NCBI RefSeq assembly: GCF_051020765.1
Contig: NC_134940.1
Span: forward strand, 14,645,712-14,709,711
DNA: 64,000 nt
DNA from: Lasioglossum baleicum
Taxonomy: Eukaryota > Arthropoda > Insecta > Hymenoptera > Halictidae
Direction of reading: 5' to 3'
The notes beneath the pieces are model-generated. The model saw nothing but the letters and a program-made list of their open reading frames with translations, made no database searches and was not told the DNA's origin. Below are positions 24,672-36,720 of this stretch, one piece after another (the stretch's first letter is position 1; each line of letters starts with the position of its first letter). Both the position numbers and the translations under genes were made by a program.

Positions 24672-25574
24672 TTGCCTCGAATGCCGTTAGGGATGCAGCG
24701 GGTGAGATCAGTGATGGAGGTGTTCGCATGCAAGGCAAAGTAGAGAGGATTCTGGACAGCGCGCGTGTCATCGGGACGGAAATTCGTAGTTCTCTCGGTA
24801 AAAGTCGCTCGTACGGAAAATCGGGGCGGTATGGCACGGCATAGTATGGGGAGGATTGAAGAGGGGCGGAGGTCGAGGGCGCGCTTGGGACCACCGTACC
24901 GGCTTGCTCACAGATCGCGATACGGGCTATTAAGTGTATGCAAAGCAGAGTTAATTTCATTGAACTTTCCGGTGGCTCCGGCGCGCGCGCAAACTTTTGC
25001 TTCGGAGCCATGAAATGTGGGGGTTTAAACGGCCATCAGGAGAATACATAATGAGGATGAGAAAACTATACCCGGGGTACAGTGGCTGCGAAGTAAAATA
25101 CCTGATGGCACGGCGTCGTGCTTAACTCGCTGGATACATGGCTCGCGCCTCCACTTGACGGAAGTTACTGTATTACAGTGCATTACGGGCCGGCGTTGGC
25201 GGGAGTGACGAGCTTCCGTGTCATTCTTTTGCCTCCAGTTGCCAGTTGCCGCGCCACCGCCATGCCCGGAACACGATTTATATAGAATCACTTTGCCACG
25301 GAACTTTCTAATTGAATGTCAACGGTACGGACAGGGGGTTGATAACATTGTTTACGGAAAACTTTTTTTTTTAACGGACGCCGTTTCGCCGATTAGCTAC
25401 ACGCCTTCGAACGAGTCACGTTTAATCCTCCGGCCATCCTTCACAGACGAATAACTTTTAGAAAATTGGCTCGAACGGCTTCAGTTTTTTGGAGACGTTA
25501 GAAGGATTAATGCACTAGGTAATAGTAAACACAATTGGATTGAACAGAAATGTCCGCTTAAACGGATCTACTGT
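24672..25574. other. GC-rich stretch, no supported gene
   Basis: A minus-strand frame of 123 codons (24640-25011) contains an internal Met followed by a signal-peptide-like run (MKLTLLCIHLIARIAICEQAG begins there), but it ends inside the 121-bp repeat and has no other support. It could be one exon of a secreted protein or chance. Confidence 0.25.
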
Positions 25575-26318
25575 CCTTTTTTTAAGGGTTCAAAAACAAG
25601 GGTTGAAAACAAATTCTTCTGTACGAATGATCTACGAAACTTGTGCTCAAAGAGAGAATATGCAGAAAATCGATTTTTTAGAAATGAAAAACCAGACTAT
25701 CTCCTTAAATGGACCTGATCATTACTGTTTACCAAATTCAAACAAATCCCACATTTGCACTTAAAGAAAACACAAAAAATAAAAAATCGATTTTTGGACC
25801 TGATCATTACAGTTTCTGCAGCCCAGAATAATATTAAACATGTATTTCTATAAATTGATTCCAATGATTTCTTTAACGCTAAACCTACCGAGACTCAAAA
25901 GTAACTGGTACATACATGTTCCCTTATAAAAATGACAAGAATGATTTTATTTAGACTTTCTACGGCTCCTATTGTAATATGTGCACCATTAAAAATATCT
26001 ATACAATCGTTTCTTATGAAATCAGTATTATTACGTTTCTAATTGCAAAATAAAGAACCTGGAACTGGTCATTTTCTGAGGGTTCAAAACTACGTCAATT
26101 TTACGCATTCAAACAAATTCTTCTGCACGAATATTCTAAAAAACTTCTGCTCAAAGAAAATGCAGAAAATCGACTTTTTAGAAATGAAAAACCAGACTAT
26201 GTATCCCCATAAATGGACCTGATCATTACCGTTTACCAAATTCAAACAAATCCCATATTTGCACTTAAAGAAATACAAAAAATAAAAAATCGATTTTTGG
26301 ACCTGATCATTACTGACG
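25575..26318. repeat. ~240-bp direct duplication about 500 bp apart
   Basis: 25575-25815 and 26075-26318 match closely: AACAAATTCTTCTG, GCAGAAAATCGA, TTTAGAAATGAAAAACCAGA, AAATGGACCTGATCATTAC and AAAAAATCGATTTTTGGACC occur in both. The spacer includes a TTAA-type element (25873). A third partial copy of TTTTCTGAGGGTTC lies at about 26349. Confidence 0.9.
25873..26070. mobile_element. TTAA MITE, left end only
   Basis: TTAACGCTAAACCTACC at 25873 is the family terminus. Its interior (AGTAACTGGTACATACATG, ATAAAAATGACAAGAATG) matches 20600-20640 rather than the copy at 3376, so it belongs to a sister subfamily. No right terminus was found. Confidence 0.55.
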
Positions 26319-28547
26319 TTACCATTTCTGCAGCCCCGAAAAACGTACATTTTCTGAGGGTTCTAAACCAATTCGAAAGCATGGTAAACAACTAAAGATT
26401 AATCTGATTACAAATTGGTTGGAGAGTACAGGTTACGTTCCGGTTTCTCCCCTTTGCTTGTCCATGGCGCAACCGTTGCACAAGTTCATAGTGCCTCCCA
26501 TAAAGCGTGATCCTTATGTAATAAGATTACGTTATTATACAACGATGATACCACTAGCCTGTAGAAAAAAAAGAAGAAGAAGAGAATCATGGAAATTGCT
26601 TTGGGCGCGATTAACGATCCATAACAGGTAGATGAAACAGAACTATTTACCAACCGGTTTCGTATCCTTTCTTTTCGCGATATTCTATTCATAGCGGGGT
26701 GCTTGCGTAACCAACGACAAATTCGCGTTATAGACGCCAGCTTTCTATAGTCGCATTATGCAAAATTATGCAAAGACGTGTGTAAATAATTGTACGAAAT
26801 GAATGCCGCGCTTCAATTAGTCGTAATTTTCTCGAGCCGCGGTACGATGACAACGTGTGCGGTCTAACATTGTCTTCTCCTCTTTTTTTCTTGCTGGTAT
26901 GTTGCTAAACATTGTCAAGGTAGATCGGTGAGTTTGCCTTCCTATTGTTATTATGACTGTGACGACCTTGGCAGCGAACTGTGTTTTGCTACGGAGCTGT
27001 CCTTGACTCAATCCGAATCTATGTTTTCTGTTCTGCTCTTTCTCAGTTAATTCTTTTTCCGAACATTTTAGTTGAAACGATTTGTGAAAGTGAATTTTGC
27101 AAAAATGAAGTAACATTTAAAGCTATTGAAAATTAATTGGGCAAACTATATTCAATTCTTGCCTTGACCGAGAGCCAGATTTTAATTTGTGACTAATGAT
27201 ACACATATGTGCTTCGTAACTTTGTCTCTTATAGCCACTTTGGTTTATGTTATTTAAAGTATGTTGTTTGTAAGGAAAGATCCATACATACAAACAAATA
27301 GAATTCTTTTTTGTTCAACTTCTGAACATGAGATAAATGTTCTTCCATATTGGAAGCAATAGCTAGATTCAAGAATAAAGTATTTCACACTCTGAAATAA
27401 TCAATGCAAAATGGCTGGAGTTACCAATTAATATGCAACTAACCCCCACGATGGTCTTGATAGATTTGCATATAACGATTAAAACATTTTAGATTGACCT
27501 ACTATATTAAATTTAATGGAACAGAGTTTCAATTTTCCATTTCTCAATACTACTGGTACAAGATAATCAAACGTTATGTAAATAAGGAAATTCCTACAAT
27601 TTCCTATTTTTAGCAAATCCCAACAATTTCATACTTCAACACGTCGACTTAAAAATGTGTAAAACAATTGAGGAAAACGGCAACCACTGAATTCCTCGGA
27701 GGCAGTGAAAATAACGTGCATTAGAACGTGCATGCGATCCGAACGGAATCAAGTAGCGAGTCTGGTAACAACACGAATCATTACGATGACTCAGATTACA
27801 ATTTAATAATAATCTATTTATGTTTGAACGTCGTTGCTAGGAGAAATACGATTACTAGTATCCCGGGTCCGTTACCAAGTATCCCCCAGCTATTGGGATC
27901 GCATGACTGTTATTTATTATCCTATATTTACACTGGAGACCGTTATTAACGGCAGGTATGAATGTTGCTTACTTGCGGAATGGGCATTAATTAATCAAAA
28001 TGCATGTAATGTTGGATAGGCGAGGCACCAATAGCCGATACGGGTCAGGAAAGATCATTGTGCGATTACCGATCAGAATCGAGCGTAGACGCAGTTGGAC
28101 GACGAGTTTTCTTATGCAAGAAATGACAGGTTCTCAGGGTATAGCCCCCCATTAACACCAAGACATAACGACTGCCGGTCGTTAAACCTGCTTACTGCAC
28201 ACTTACCTGCTTGTGATCGCGGTGTTCTTCTTTGTAGTTTAGTAGACTCATATTCTCAAACGAGCCAGCCCCATAAATGACGCTTGACGAAACCCAAGTG
28301 ATCCATTACGGAAAGATATCGTCCCCGGATAACGTATCGTATTTCAACCGACCTAGAAATACTAAACAATTTTACAGCTGTTCGCATCATTTTGAAAACT
28401 GATTTGTCGACGTTTCACTTGATTTAAACCTTCGATGCATTTTTTTGGAGGAGCCTTACGCCTCTCGGAAATAGTTACACGAAAGATCCTCGGGTGATAT
28501 TTCATCCATTTTCGCTCTACACTTCAATTAATGTTATTGGGAATCTA
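26319..28547. other. Intergenic, no supported gene
   Basis: Apart from the dispersed repeat at 26884, nothing convincing. Short frames at 27728-28280 show no domain. Confidence 0.35.
26884..27110. repeat. Dispersed repeat copy 2
   Basis: Paralogous to 22537-22735 through the identical AAGGTAGATCGGTGAGTTT block and the weaker similarity that follows (GGAGCTGTCCTTGACTCAAT against GGAACTGTCTTCGACGTAAT). Confidence 0.55.
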
Positions 28548-28808
28548 CAGTGTTGGGTAATAAGTAAATTTATTTAAATAACAAGTTATTTATTATTTGA
28601 GCAAGTCTATAAACGAATAATTATTTAAAATAATACAGTTAATTGTTTTGATTTCCTATTTATTTGATTTCCACCTCAATCCAAATAATAAATAATCTTT
28701 CATTTGCAAATAAGAAATACTAGTTTATTTCAATAAAAAGTTTAGTTATTATTTGCAATTAAAATCGCACGTTTATTTGTTATTTAAAATAAAATTTGCC
28801 CAACACTG
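28548..28808. mobile_element. hAT-like MITE with 7/8-bp target duplication
   Basis: CAGTGTTGGGTAATAAG at the left is mirrored by TTGCCCAACACTG at the right. Flanking octamers are GGAATCTA and AGAATCTA. The interior is built of ATTTATTATTTG-like AT repeats. Confidence 0.85.
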
Positions 28809-29561
28809 AGAATCTATTATAATATATTTCGTTAAAAGTTAATTACATTCGTGAATTTCTTTATTATATATATCTTGCAGTTACTACATATATAAATAGC
28901 ATTTTTATGCTCGCCACATACATTTTTCTTACAAATTTCGCCAGCAAAACTCGTGTTTTACATATAATATGATATTTTACACAAATACTCCAAGTTATAA
29001 CACATTTAGAAAGAAATCAAACATAATACAGAATCTGGAAACAGAAAATGGGTCAATTTTCAACCGAGGAGCGTATGAGGGTTAAACAGCCTTAAATTGT
29101 GGGATATTTTTATGGTCAAAGTTTCTTCTTTGTAGATACAACATAATGTGTATTCTGCTTTTGTTTTCTTTTTACAAAACAGAGAAAAAGCAAGTATTCC
29201 AATAGGAAAAAATTGTGGGATACACTGCGTTACATGACATGTGTTCATTTTTGTCGTAAATACGTAAAATCCGCACTTGTCGCGTGCCGTGAGAAGCAAC
29301 TTTTTCGAGTAATTCCCCAAGTCTCGGTTGAGCGTATCTTAATAAATGTATGTGAGACGAAACAGTAGTGGGACAGTAGGTCAGAGTAGAGCAGAGTAAA
29401 CCAAGCCACGTGCTCCGCTGTCAGATCGTTACCGTTTTATAGACGTTCCCGGTACTCGCACCGTAGAACAAACAGCAGCGTGCTAACATAAAAATTGTGC
29501 AAACATCCGTGTGTACGAACTATGTATTTCCATCAATTCGGCTTGTATCATCCGAGACTTG
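28809..29561. other. AT-rich spacer
   Basis: AATCTGGAAACAGAAAATGG near 29034 resembles the TTAA sister family interior; otherwise nothing supported. Confidence 0.35.
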
Positions 29562-29706
29562 TGTCCCCACTCTACCTTTCCCTTCCGCCGCGGCCCGGTC
29601 ACGTGACGCGTTCCATCTCTGTCGTGCATATGTCGCAATGTCACGTGACTAATCCGGTACTGGCAGAGAGAGAAGGTAACTTCCTCCCCTTATCTGGCGA
29701 CTCCGG
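29562..29706 (-). mobile_element. CACGTG-bearing GC-rich MITE, two palindromes
   Basis: CACGTG at 29600-29605 and 29642-29647, each in GTCACGTGAC. The copy lies in reverse orientation relative to 36063 over the CCGGTACTGGCAGAGAG block and ends in CTGGCGACTCCGG. Confidence 0.8.
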
Positions 29707-31211
29707 TAGCATCGGTCGCCCAAAATGATCCCGCGCGTTAAGGAACGCCCTGTATACCATTCTTTATAACACAAGGAAATCTTGGGGGAAAGAAGGAAGC
29801 GAGTGGGGAAAGATAGTGAAAGCAAAGGTGAGAGTGGGAAGGCTCTCCGACATGAATTGTGCCGGTGAAGGTTTGGCAAGCAGCAGATGCTCGTTTCAGT
29901 ATTTTTACTCCTCAATTTCAGATCTTTTGCTTACGTTGCTGCAAGCGAAATGCAGATTTCACAGGCTAAACTAGAAATTGTAGACCTGTTTATGCAACCG
30001 TAGAAGTGTATCAAATGACGCGGGTGAACTGCGAGCTTCGTGCGTTTATGGGATAGACAATTTGTTGATGAACGAAATACAAATTTCGATATTAATACAG
30101 TTATCTTTAATATAACTCTTTAATAATTCGTAAAATTATCGCTACAGAAAATCGAATGTTTCATAAATTCGTTCAAATTGTTTGTTGAAGAGAAAACTCA
30201 TACGTCTACATAAATAATTGGTCAAAAAGGGCTTTAAAGATGTGGTCGAATAAATTATTCTAATTTTCATTTAGCAACCAAGCAACTGTACTTTTAACAT
30301 TATTATTTCTGATCCAAGAAAGATGTTACAAAATGCAGAGCAATAACCGAGACTTCTACTCCATGCATTCACGTGTAAATAAGAAACTTCATCTTCCGTA
30401 AAATTAGAACGTGTTCTGCTTAAACAGGAATATTTATTCTGCTCTGGAAAAGTTGCAGCTGTGATTAACAGATATTCTGACAATGGCGCAGCTACCGTGG
30501 ATCCGAAAAGTATTTAAACAACTACAGCTACAGACAATGAAATTTTGCCGTGCTTTCCGCGAAATTTATTTAACTGGAAAACTGCATAAACTTCCGCAGT
30601 CTAATCTTGGGCTGAGTTACGCGATTGCATTGGATTTTGTTTGGTAAACGCGCGTAACGATTTTAATTAAAGTTTCTCGTACCGTAGCATACTTAATTTA
30701 AAGGAAAACTAATTATTCTCCGTGTACTAGGAATTCGACGCGGAAAATTTAAAAAATGATCCGACAAAGAAGCTCTCGTCGTTCGTTTTATCATCTCGGG
30801 GCGAACTTCCAACAGGCGGCCAGATTACTTCATATTTTTCCAGTTTGAACTAAAGTACGGGGGCAACTTTTAAATTTGTTGTGAGATATAAGCTAAAAGT
30901 CTGACGTCCCCCGCATTCAGGTTAATGAATAATCATTTTTCTACTTTGTAACCGGATCAGTATACCTACCGACGCGAGGGCGTGGGATCGATGAGAACTT
31001 CCCGGGACAAGCTTTAATTATATCGTTCTTGAGTTATTGAAATCTTCCGAGCAAAAATGGAACGAACAACGAGTTAAGAAAAGGTATCGAAACCGAGGCA
31101 GAGATACAGTAAATCCTCAATAAACGCAAAAAGGCTGTACACGATAAACGCAAAAAAAATATTCCCTGTAGTAATCTGATCTCGGCTTTCAAAACTGAAA
31201 GCTCACCCTAT
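29707..31211. other. Intergenic, no supported gene
   Basis: CATAAACTTCCGCAGTCTAA at about 30587 is a lone right terminus of the GACTGCGG family. No gene was recognised. Confidence 0.35.
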
Positions 31212-31652
31212 ACAGGGTCATCCGTTTTTAAACGGGGCCAAACGTTAACCAGCTGTAGAGGACCCCAAATGGAACAACTTTTACCCCTATCACTTTTTTT
31301 TTATCCGTAGGTCATACAAAAAAGTTTATTTCATAAAAAAGATGCCCCTACTTATTTTAAACTAAACAAAGGAAAAACCATCAAGATTCATCATTGGAGT
31401 CCTGAGATATTTAATTTTATGTGAACTCGAAAAATGATGGTTTTTTGCAATTATCTGGAAATCAAGGCCGAAACAAAAGAAGTGATACGGGTAAAAGTTG
31501 TTCCATTTGGGGTATTAGCGATGGTTTGTCGCAAATATCTCGAAAACTAAAATCGAGCGACGGTAACATGTATAGGAAAAAGTTGTTCAGAATGGTGACT
31601 TTGACAACATATTTCAATTTCATCAAAATCGGCGAGGACGCCCTGAATGTAA
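31212..31652. mobile_element. Diverged foldback-type element, TACAGGGTC end
   Basis: TATACAGGGTCATCCG at 31212 and ACGCCCTGAATGTA at about 31640 are imperfect inverted termini. CCCCAAATGGAACAACTTTT / AAAAGTTGTTCCATTTGGGG (31262 and 31494) pair strongly in the middle, so the outer part of the element is asymmetric. Frames inside it are not genes. Confidence 0.6.
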
Positions 31653-32706
31653 ATAATTACCAAATGTTGGAGTTTGATAGAACCATGATTCGACGTATCC
31701 CTAGAATATTTCGTTCCCGTAACGTTCCAACATTTTCTCGCAGAGCGAATGTTTTCGTTCCTCATGAAATCTGTCTGTCGTCTGTCACTTCCTTTGCCGC
31801 GGCACACGTCTGGGAAATCAAATCTCCGCTCTGTTCGCGATAATTCGTCAGTATTGATTAACCAGTATGATTGCGGTGTCCCTCGGCGGAACGAGACTTG
31901 TATCGAACCGTCGTCGTCGGCGTCTGTTGGTATGCGAGTCGCCACCCACCCGCACCCACACACACAGAAATGTCCCATGGTATATCGTCCTATTCGTAAG
32001 CTGTTGTGTTCCTCGTCATTCTCTCCTACATTCGATGACCTGCCCATATACCAGCCAGTCAGATTCGATGTCGTTCCATATCACCGTTCTAACGTATCCG
32101 TTGGGATATTACTACTACAGTAGCCGCAAAAAGTTTCATCCGCGAAATATTATACGCGACCGCATCATTATTGACTATATCCACACGATCCCTGCCACGG
32201 CTCCCCTGATATCACAGCTAATTCATTAATAATTAATCATCATTCACCCTTGGACGGCGGATGCGTTCGATAATTTCGCTGCAACCACATCCACTCGAAT
32301 CTTCACTGTATCAATCTTCTATTTTATTCAGAAAATAGAAGATACAGACTTATATCGTTCATTCATAAGAAAACTGACACTATTCAAAATATATTTCTAA
32401 AACAAGTCTAATCACTATGACGATTAACCCAGAATCTAAATTGTAACAATAAATTACTCTACATTTCTGAGTTGGTTATTATACCGTCTGAACAAATTTC
32501 TGTGAAATCACCTCTTCGGATATACATATAGCCAATACCGGTCCTGATCGGTGGCCACATATCCGAACATTACTATTTATTGTTCTATTCTTTCATAATG
32601 AAGTTATCACAGTACAAATATCAGCAATTTCTCGAGATTGGGTAATTTAGTGTTCAAATACATTTTGGGTCCACTGTGTATGATTGTTTATTTATATGTT
32701 TGTACA
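31653..32706. other. Intergenic, no supported gene
   Basis: Both strands are open around 31750-32120, but the translations carry no recognisable domain. Confidence 0.3.
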
Positions 32707-33145
32707 CAGTGTTGGTCAAATTTTATTTTAAATAATAAATAAACGTGTGGTTTTAATCGCAAATAATAACTAAAATTTTTTATTTAGATAAAAGTAATTT
32801 AAATATTTCCAAAAGTGATCTATTTATTATTTCTTATTTGCAAATAAACGGTTATTTATTATTTGGATCGAGGTGGAAATCAAATAAATAGTTTTTGGTC
32901 TTCTTTTATTTCTTGTATTTTTTATATGTATACCGCTATAGCAATCTTTTCAGGTATACCGCCAGTTATTTGTCAATACAAATAATAATTGAAATTGTAT
33001 TTGTAAATAACAATTAACTTTATTATTTTAAATAATTCTATTTAGACTTGCTCAAATAATAAATAATTATTTTTGCTTTTTATCTGAATATCCAAATAAC
33101 AAATAATTCTTTATTTAAATAAATTTATTTATTGTCTTAACACTG
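32707..33145. mobile_element. hAT-like MITE with 7/8-bp target duplication
   Basis: CAGTGTTGGTCAAATTTTAT starts the element and TCTTAACACTG ends it. Flanks are TTTGTACA and TTTCTACA. It is the longer, reversed relative of 28548-28808, with extra sequence around 32900-32960 (TACCGCTATAGCAATC). Confidence 0.8.
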
Positions 33146-34391
33146 TTTCTACACAGATTAAATCTAATTTGTCCGGACATTTCGCATACATTTTTACGTA
33201 CCACGAACCATATAAAAGTGCCGTATGAGTGATTACATATTATCTATTGCAACAGCCATGGAATTCCTCGTCGCCGTATTCAGTGACACAAATAAATAAA
33301 TTCCAGTGATATTTTTAAACAGAAGATCCTGTAAATACTAGCTAATTAGGTTGCCGGATAAATATCTTCGAAGTGATTTTATGACAACAATTTATGAGTC
33401 ATAAAATTCATGGCAGCACGCCACATTTGATGACCAATTAAATCGAAAGAACTCAGTGTGTTTCGTACGTATAGTATAAACACGTGTATAAATCGAATTG
33501 TATTATAAGAAAGTTGAACTGTCCACCGTTAAATCAGATGGGTTAGTGACTTCAAATTATCTTTCAATCTAAAAGCATTGTTTTGCACACGATGTCGATC
33601 AAAATTGTCGGGGGTCGCTGGACCATGCTTATCGTGCGTGATCATTGATACGGTTTAATCGAAGGAAAACGAATGTCCGAAAAAGAAATGTTTTTTGTGA
33701 CACGCGATAAGTTTGGTTAATAAATTCGTTCATAAAGGATTAACGAGATAATTTCCAGACAGTTGTCGGTCGGTTAAATTGAATTCCATCGGCGTTATAA
33801 TAAACGCTCTAGCCGTGGAATGCCGGCTCAGAATGATCCGTCAGATTAAAATTTAATCTATTATACTCATAAATATGTCAATTGAATAAATATACAACAT
33901 ATATATGTATATATTCTGTTGCAATTGTTCAACTTTCCGCGTTTGGCTTTTAAGCGATTCCAGGAAAAATTCATCAGCCGTGGCCTTTCCCGAGTAATCC
34001 ATTCTCCGATAATAAAGCTCCGCCGCTGTACATGTATCCACCGAATCGCCGTTTTAAAACAGGCCGAATTTCACGGGTTGGCGATTTTATTTTTAAACAT
34101 GGGCCGCGCATCGAATGCATACAGCCTGCGATATAATCATGTTAACTTATGTCAAAAAAACACTCGCCTCGCCGATACTACGCGCGGGCTACACACTTGT
34201 CGCGACCACGCGCAATCGTTCGGAATAATACGCGATCTCGTGGCCAGAATTAAAATGCTTTCATGTTCATTTTCCCATAAAACGATTACCAAAAATTCAC
34301 GAACACTGCGACTGAAAATTCTGTATTCTGCAATTACTAAAAATATTAGGATACTTTGGGAATTCATTCAACAGACTTCTCCTTATTTAAA
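33146..34391. other. Intergenic, no supported gene
   Basis: A 168-codon + frame (33919-34425) runs into the foldback at 34392 and is treated as chance. Confidence 0.35.
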
Positions 34392-34908
34392 TACAGTTAC
34401 TCGAATTAATATTCGGACGCTCTAAAAATGACGATAACTTTTTTAATATTGTACTATACGATTTGAACTTTTTTTTGGGAAGCTAGAGCATTTAGTTTAC
34501 TACAGGATGTGGAAAGATTTCTTTTTGAAAATTGCAACTGATCGGTATTGTAGAAAAAATACTAAAAGTTACATTTTCAATTTTTAGAGTGCACCTGTAT
34601 TGAAAATTTTAAAAATACGTTTTGTCGATCTGCGTCAATTACATTACACACAGTAATATAATTAACGCAGACCTACAAAACGTATTTTTTAAATTTTCAA
34701 TATGGACCCACATAAAAAAATTGGACAATGCAACTTTTAGTATTTTTTCTACAATTCCGATCAATTGCTATTTTTGAAAAACGATTTGTTCACATCCTGT
34801 AGTAAACTAATTGCCCTAGCTTCCCAAAAAAGTTCAAATCGTATAGTACGATATTAAAAAAGTTATCGTCTTTTTTAAAGCGTCCGAATATTAATTCGAG
34901 TAACTGTA
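34392..34908. mobile_element. 517-bp TA-flanked foldback element
   Basis: TA + CAGTTACTCGAATTAATATT at the left and its exact complement + TA at the right. The arms pair over about 220 bp each (AGTTTACTACAGGATGTG / CACATCCTGTAGTAAACT; AAAATACGTTTTGTCGATCT / AGACCTACAAAACGTATTTT). The CAGT start and TA flank fit Tc1/mariner. Confidence 0.9.
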
Positions 34909-36062
34909 CATATTAAAAATCGCTTTATCTCTCGTCCCAAAAATATTTCCTCGAATATTCCTGACGTTACAAAATTAAGAAATTTTTATAAATGTTTACC
35001 ATGTTTCGAAAAATTTTCAGTATTTCTGGATAAAGGCTGTCTCGATTCAGTTGAACAGTATGAATTTCAATAGTCCAATAGTTAAATGGCGCGACAGCGA
35101 TTGCCTTTTTTTTTATTTATATTTATCGTCGACGGTATTCAACGATTTCGGAACGTGGAGATATTTTAATCACATTCGAGTATGATTGTCAATATAACAA
35201 GTATTATTCGTCTCGCAGTATAAACACTGTTACTTCGTTACCGCGTTATTCTGCTGTGAATTTCCGAAAATTTTTCATATTCCCTGAATCGTTGTTATTG
35301 AATCGACGGCTCTCTTTATTAATACGTGGACGGAGTTTTTCATTGTTCGCGTTGCTTTGATGTATGACCTGTTATCACGAAGGACGCGTGTATTGTTATG
35401 CACAACCCAATTCGGATTGCACTACCAGATTAGTATGTTTGCAAAGCATTGATTGCACTGGTCAGCTCTCATTGGTCGCAGCATGAGGGCTATCGGAGCA
35501 ATCGTGATAACATGAACCGATGTACGCGCGACTGAAAGTTCGCTGGAATTAATGAAATTCGTTCATTATACTGATGCCGTATTTTATCAATCGAACAAAC
35601 TCTCCGAAATAATTATACTAAGCTGACCTACATCAATGTTCTCGTTTCGCTGCCCGATGCTTCTTCTTTTTTTCTCTCTCTCTCTTCTTCGTTCGCTTAT
35701 AATTGCAGCCGAACCATTTTATAAATCTGCATCCGCACAACCGAAAACTAATAAAAATAAGTCGATTGCACGATCAATATTAATTTTAGCGCATTCGCTG
35801 CCGAGTCAGCTATTAAATACCTACAAAATCGAGAGGCAGGTTGTTTAATGACACAGAAAATGAAAAGTCGATGTTTATTGCCCGATATATTACTAGCTAT
35901 TAAAGGTTCATAAACAATTATATCGCCTGCATGCCATTGGCACGCAATCAAACTGTTTAATACAATTCTCATTTGCGTATTCCGAATTGCTGCGACTCGT
36001 TTTTGCAAAATGAACAGGGTGATAAGGTGGATGTAAATGTTTTTTTTCTTGTAAAATACTAC
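34909..36062. other. Intergenic, no supported gene
   Basis: No convincing feature was seen. Confidence 0.35.
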
Positions 36063-36193
36063 CCAGTCGCCTGACGAGGGGAGGGAGCACGAATGGAGGG
36101 GAAAAAGTTACCCTCTCTGTGCCAGTACTGGATCAAGTCACGTGACTTGTGACACAGGCACGACGGAGGCGGAACGCGTCACGTGACCGGATA
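36063..36193 (+). mobile_element. CACGTG-bearing GC-rich MITE, two palindromes
   Basis: Left part CAGTCGCCTGACGAGGGGAG and GGGGAAAAAGTTACCCTCTC; CACGTG at 36139-36144 and 36180-36185. The right terminus is lost and is followed by an AT microsatellite of ATATACCAGA units. Confidence 0.75.
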
Positions 36194-36276
36194 CTAGAAT
36201 ATATTATAATATACCAGAATATATATATATACTCGAATATACCAGAATAATACTAATTACTTGCTTACAATAAATA

Positions 36277-36720
36277 TACAGGGTGTCTCAGCTGTAGGAG
36301 GCCACCTATAAATATCTCCTTTATTTTTAATGGCACATCAAAAATATTTATGGCATAATTTAAATGGTATCGGTGGAGGAATATCATAGAATTACAATTT
36401 TTATTTGTCCGGTTATTTTTTCAAGGACATCGTTATTTTTTATCGGGAAAACTTATTTTTTTGTATTCCATCTTGTCAATGAGTTTAGCATATTCAAATC
36501 TATTTTATCAGCAGCTATAAAAGATGGAATAAAAAAGATAAGTTTTCCCGATAAAAAGATAACCTTGAGAAAACTATGAAAAAATAACCGGACGAAAGAA
36601 ATTGTTCTTCTACGATATTCCATCTCCGATACCATTTAAATTATGCCATAAATATCTCTTGTGCCATTAAAAATAAAGGAGATATTCAGATGGCCAACTT
36701 CAGCTGAGACACCCACTATA
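36277..36720. mobile_element. 444-bp TA-flanked foldback, TACAGGGTGTCTCAGCTG ends
   Basis: TACAGGGTGTCTCAGCTG is mirrored by CAGCTGAGACACCCACTATA at the right. The arms pair along most of their length (TTAAATGGTATCGG / GATACCATTTAA; ATCGGGAAAACTTATTTT / AAGATAAGTTTTCCCGAT). Confidence 0.9.

Noticed and set aside
24640..25011. 123-codon minus-strand frame with signal-peptide-like internal segment
   Set aside because: It runs into the 121-bp repeat, and a lone hydrophobic stretch is not enough for a gene call.
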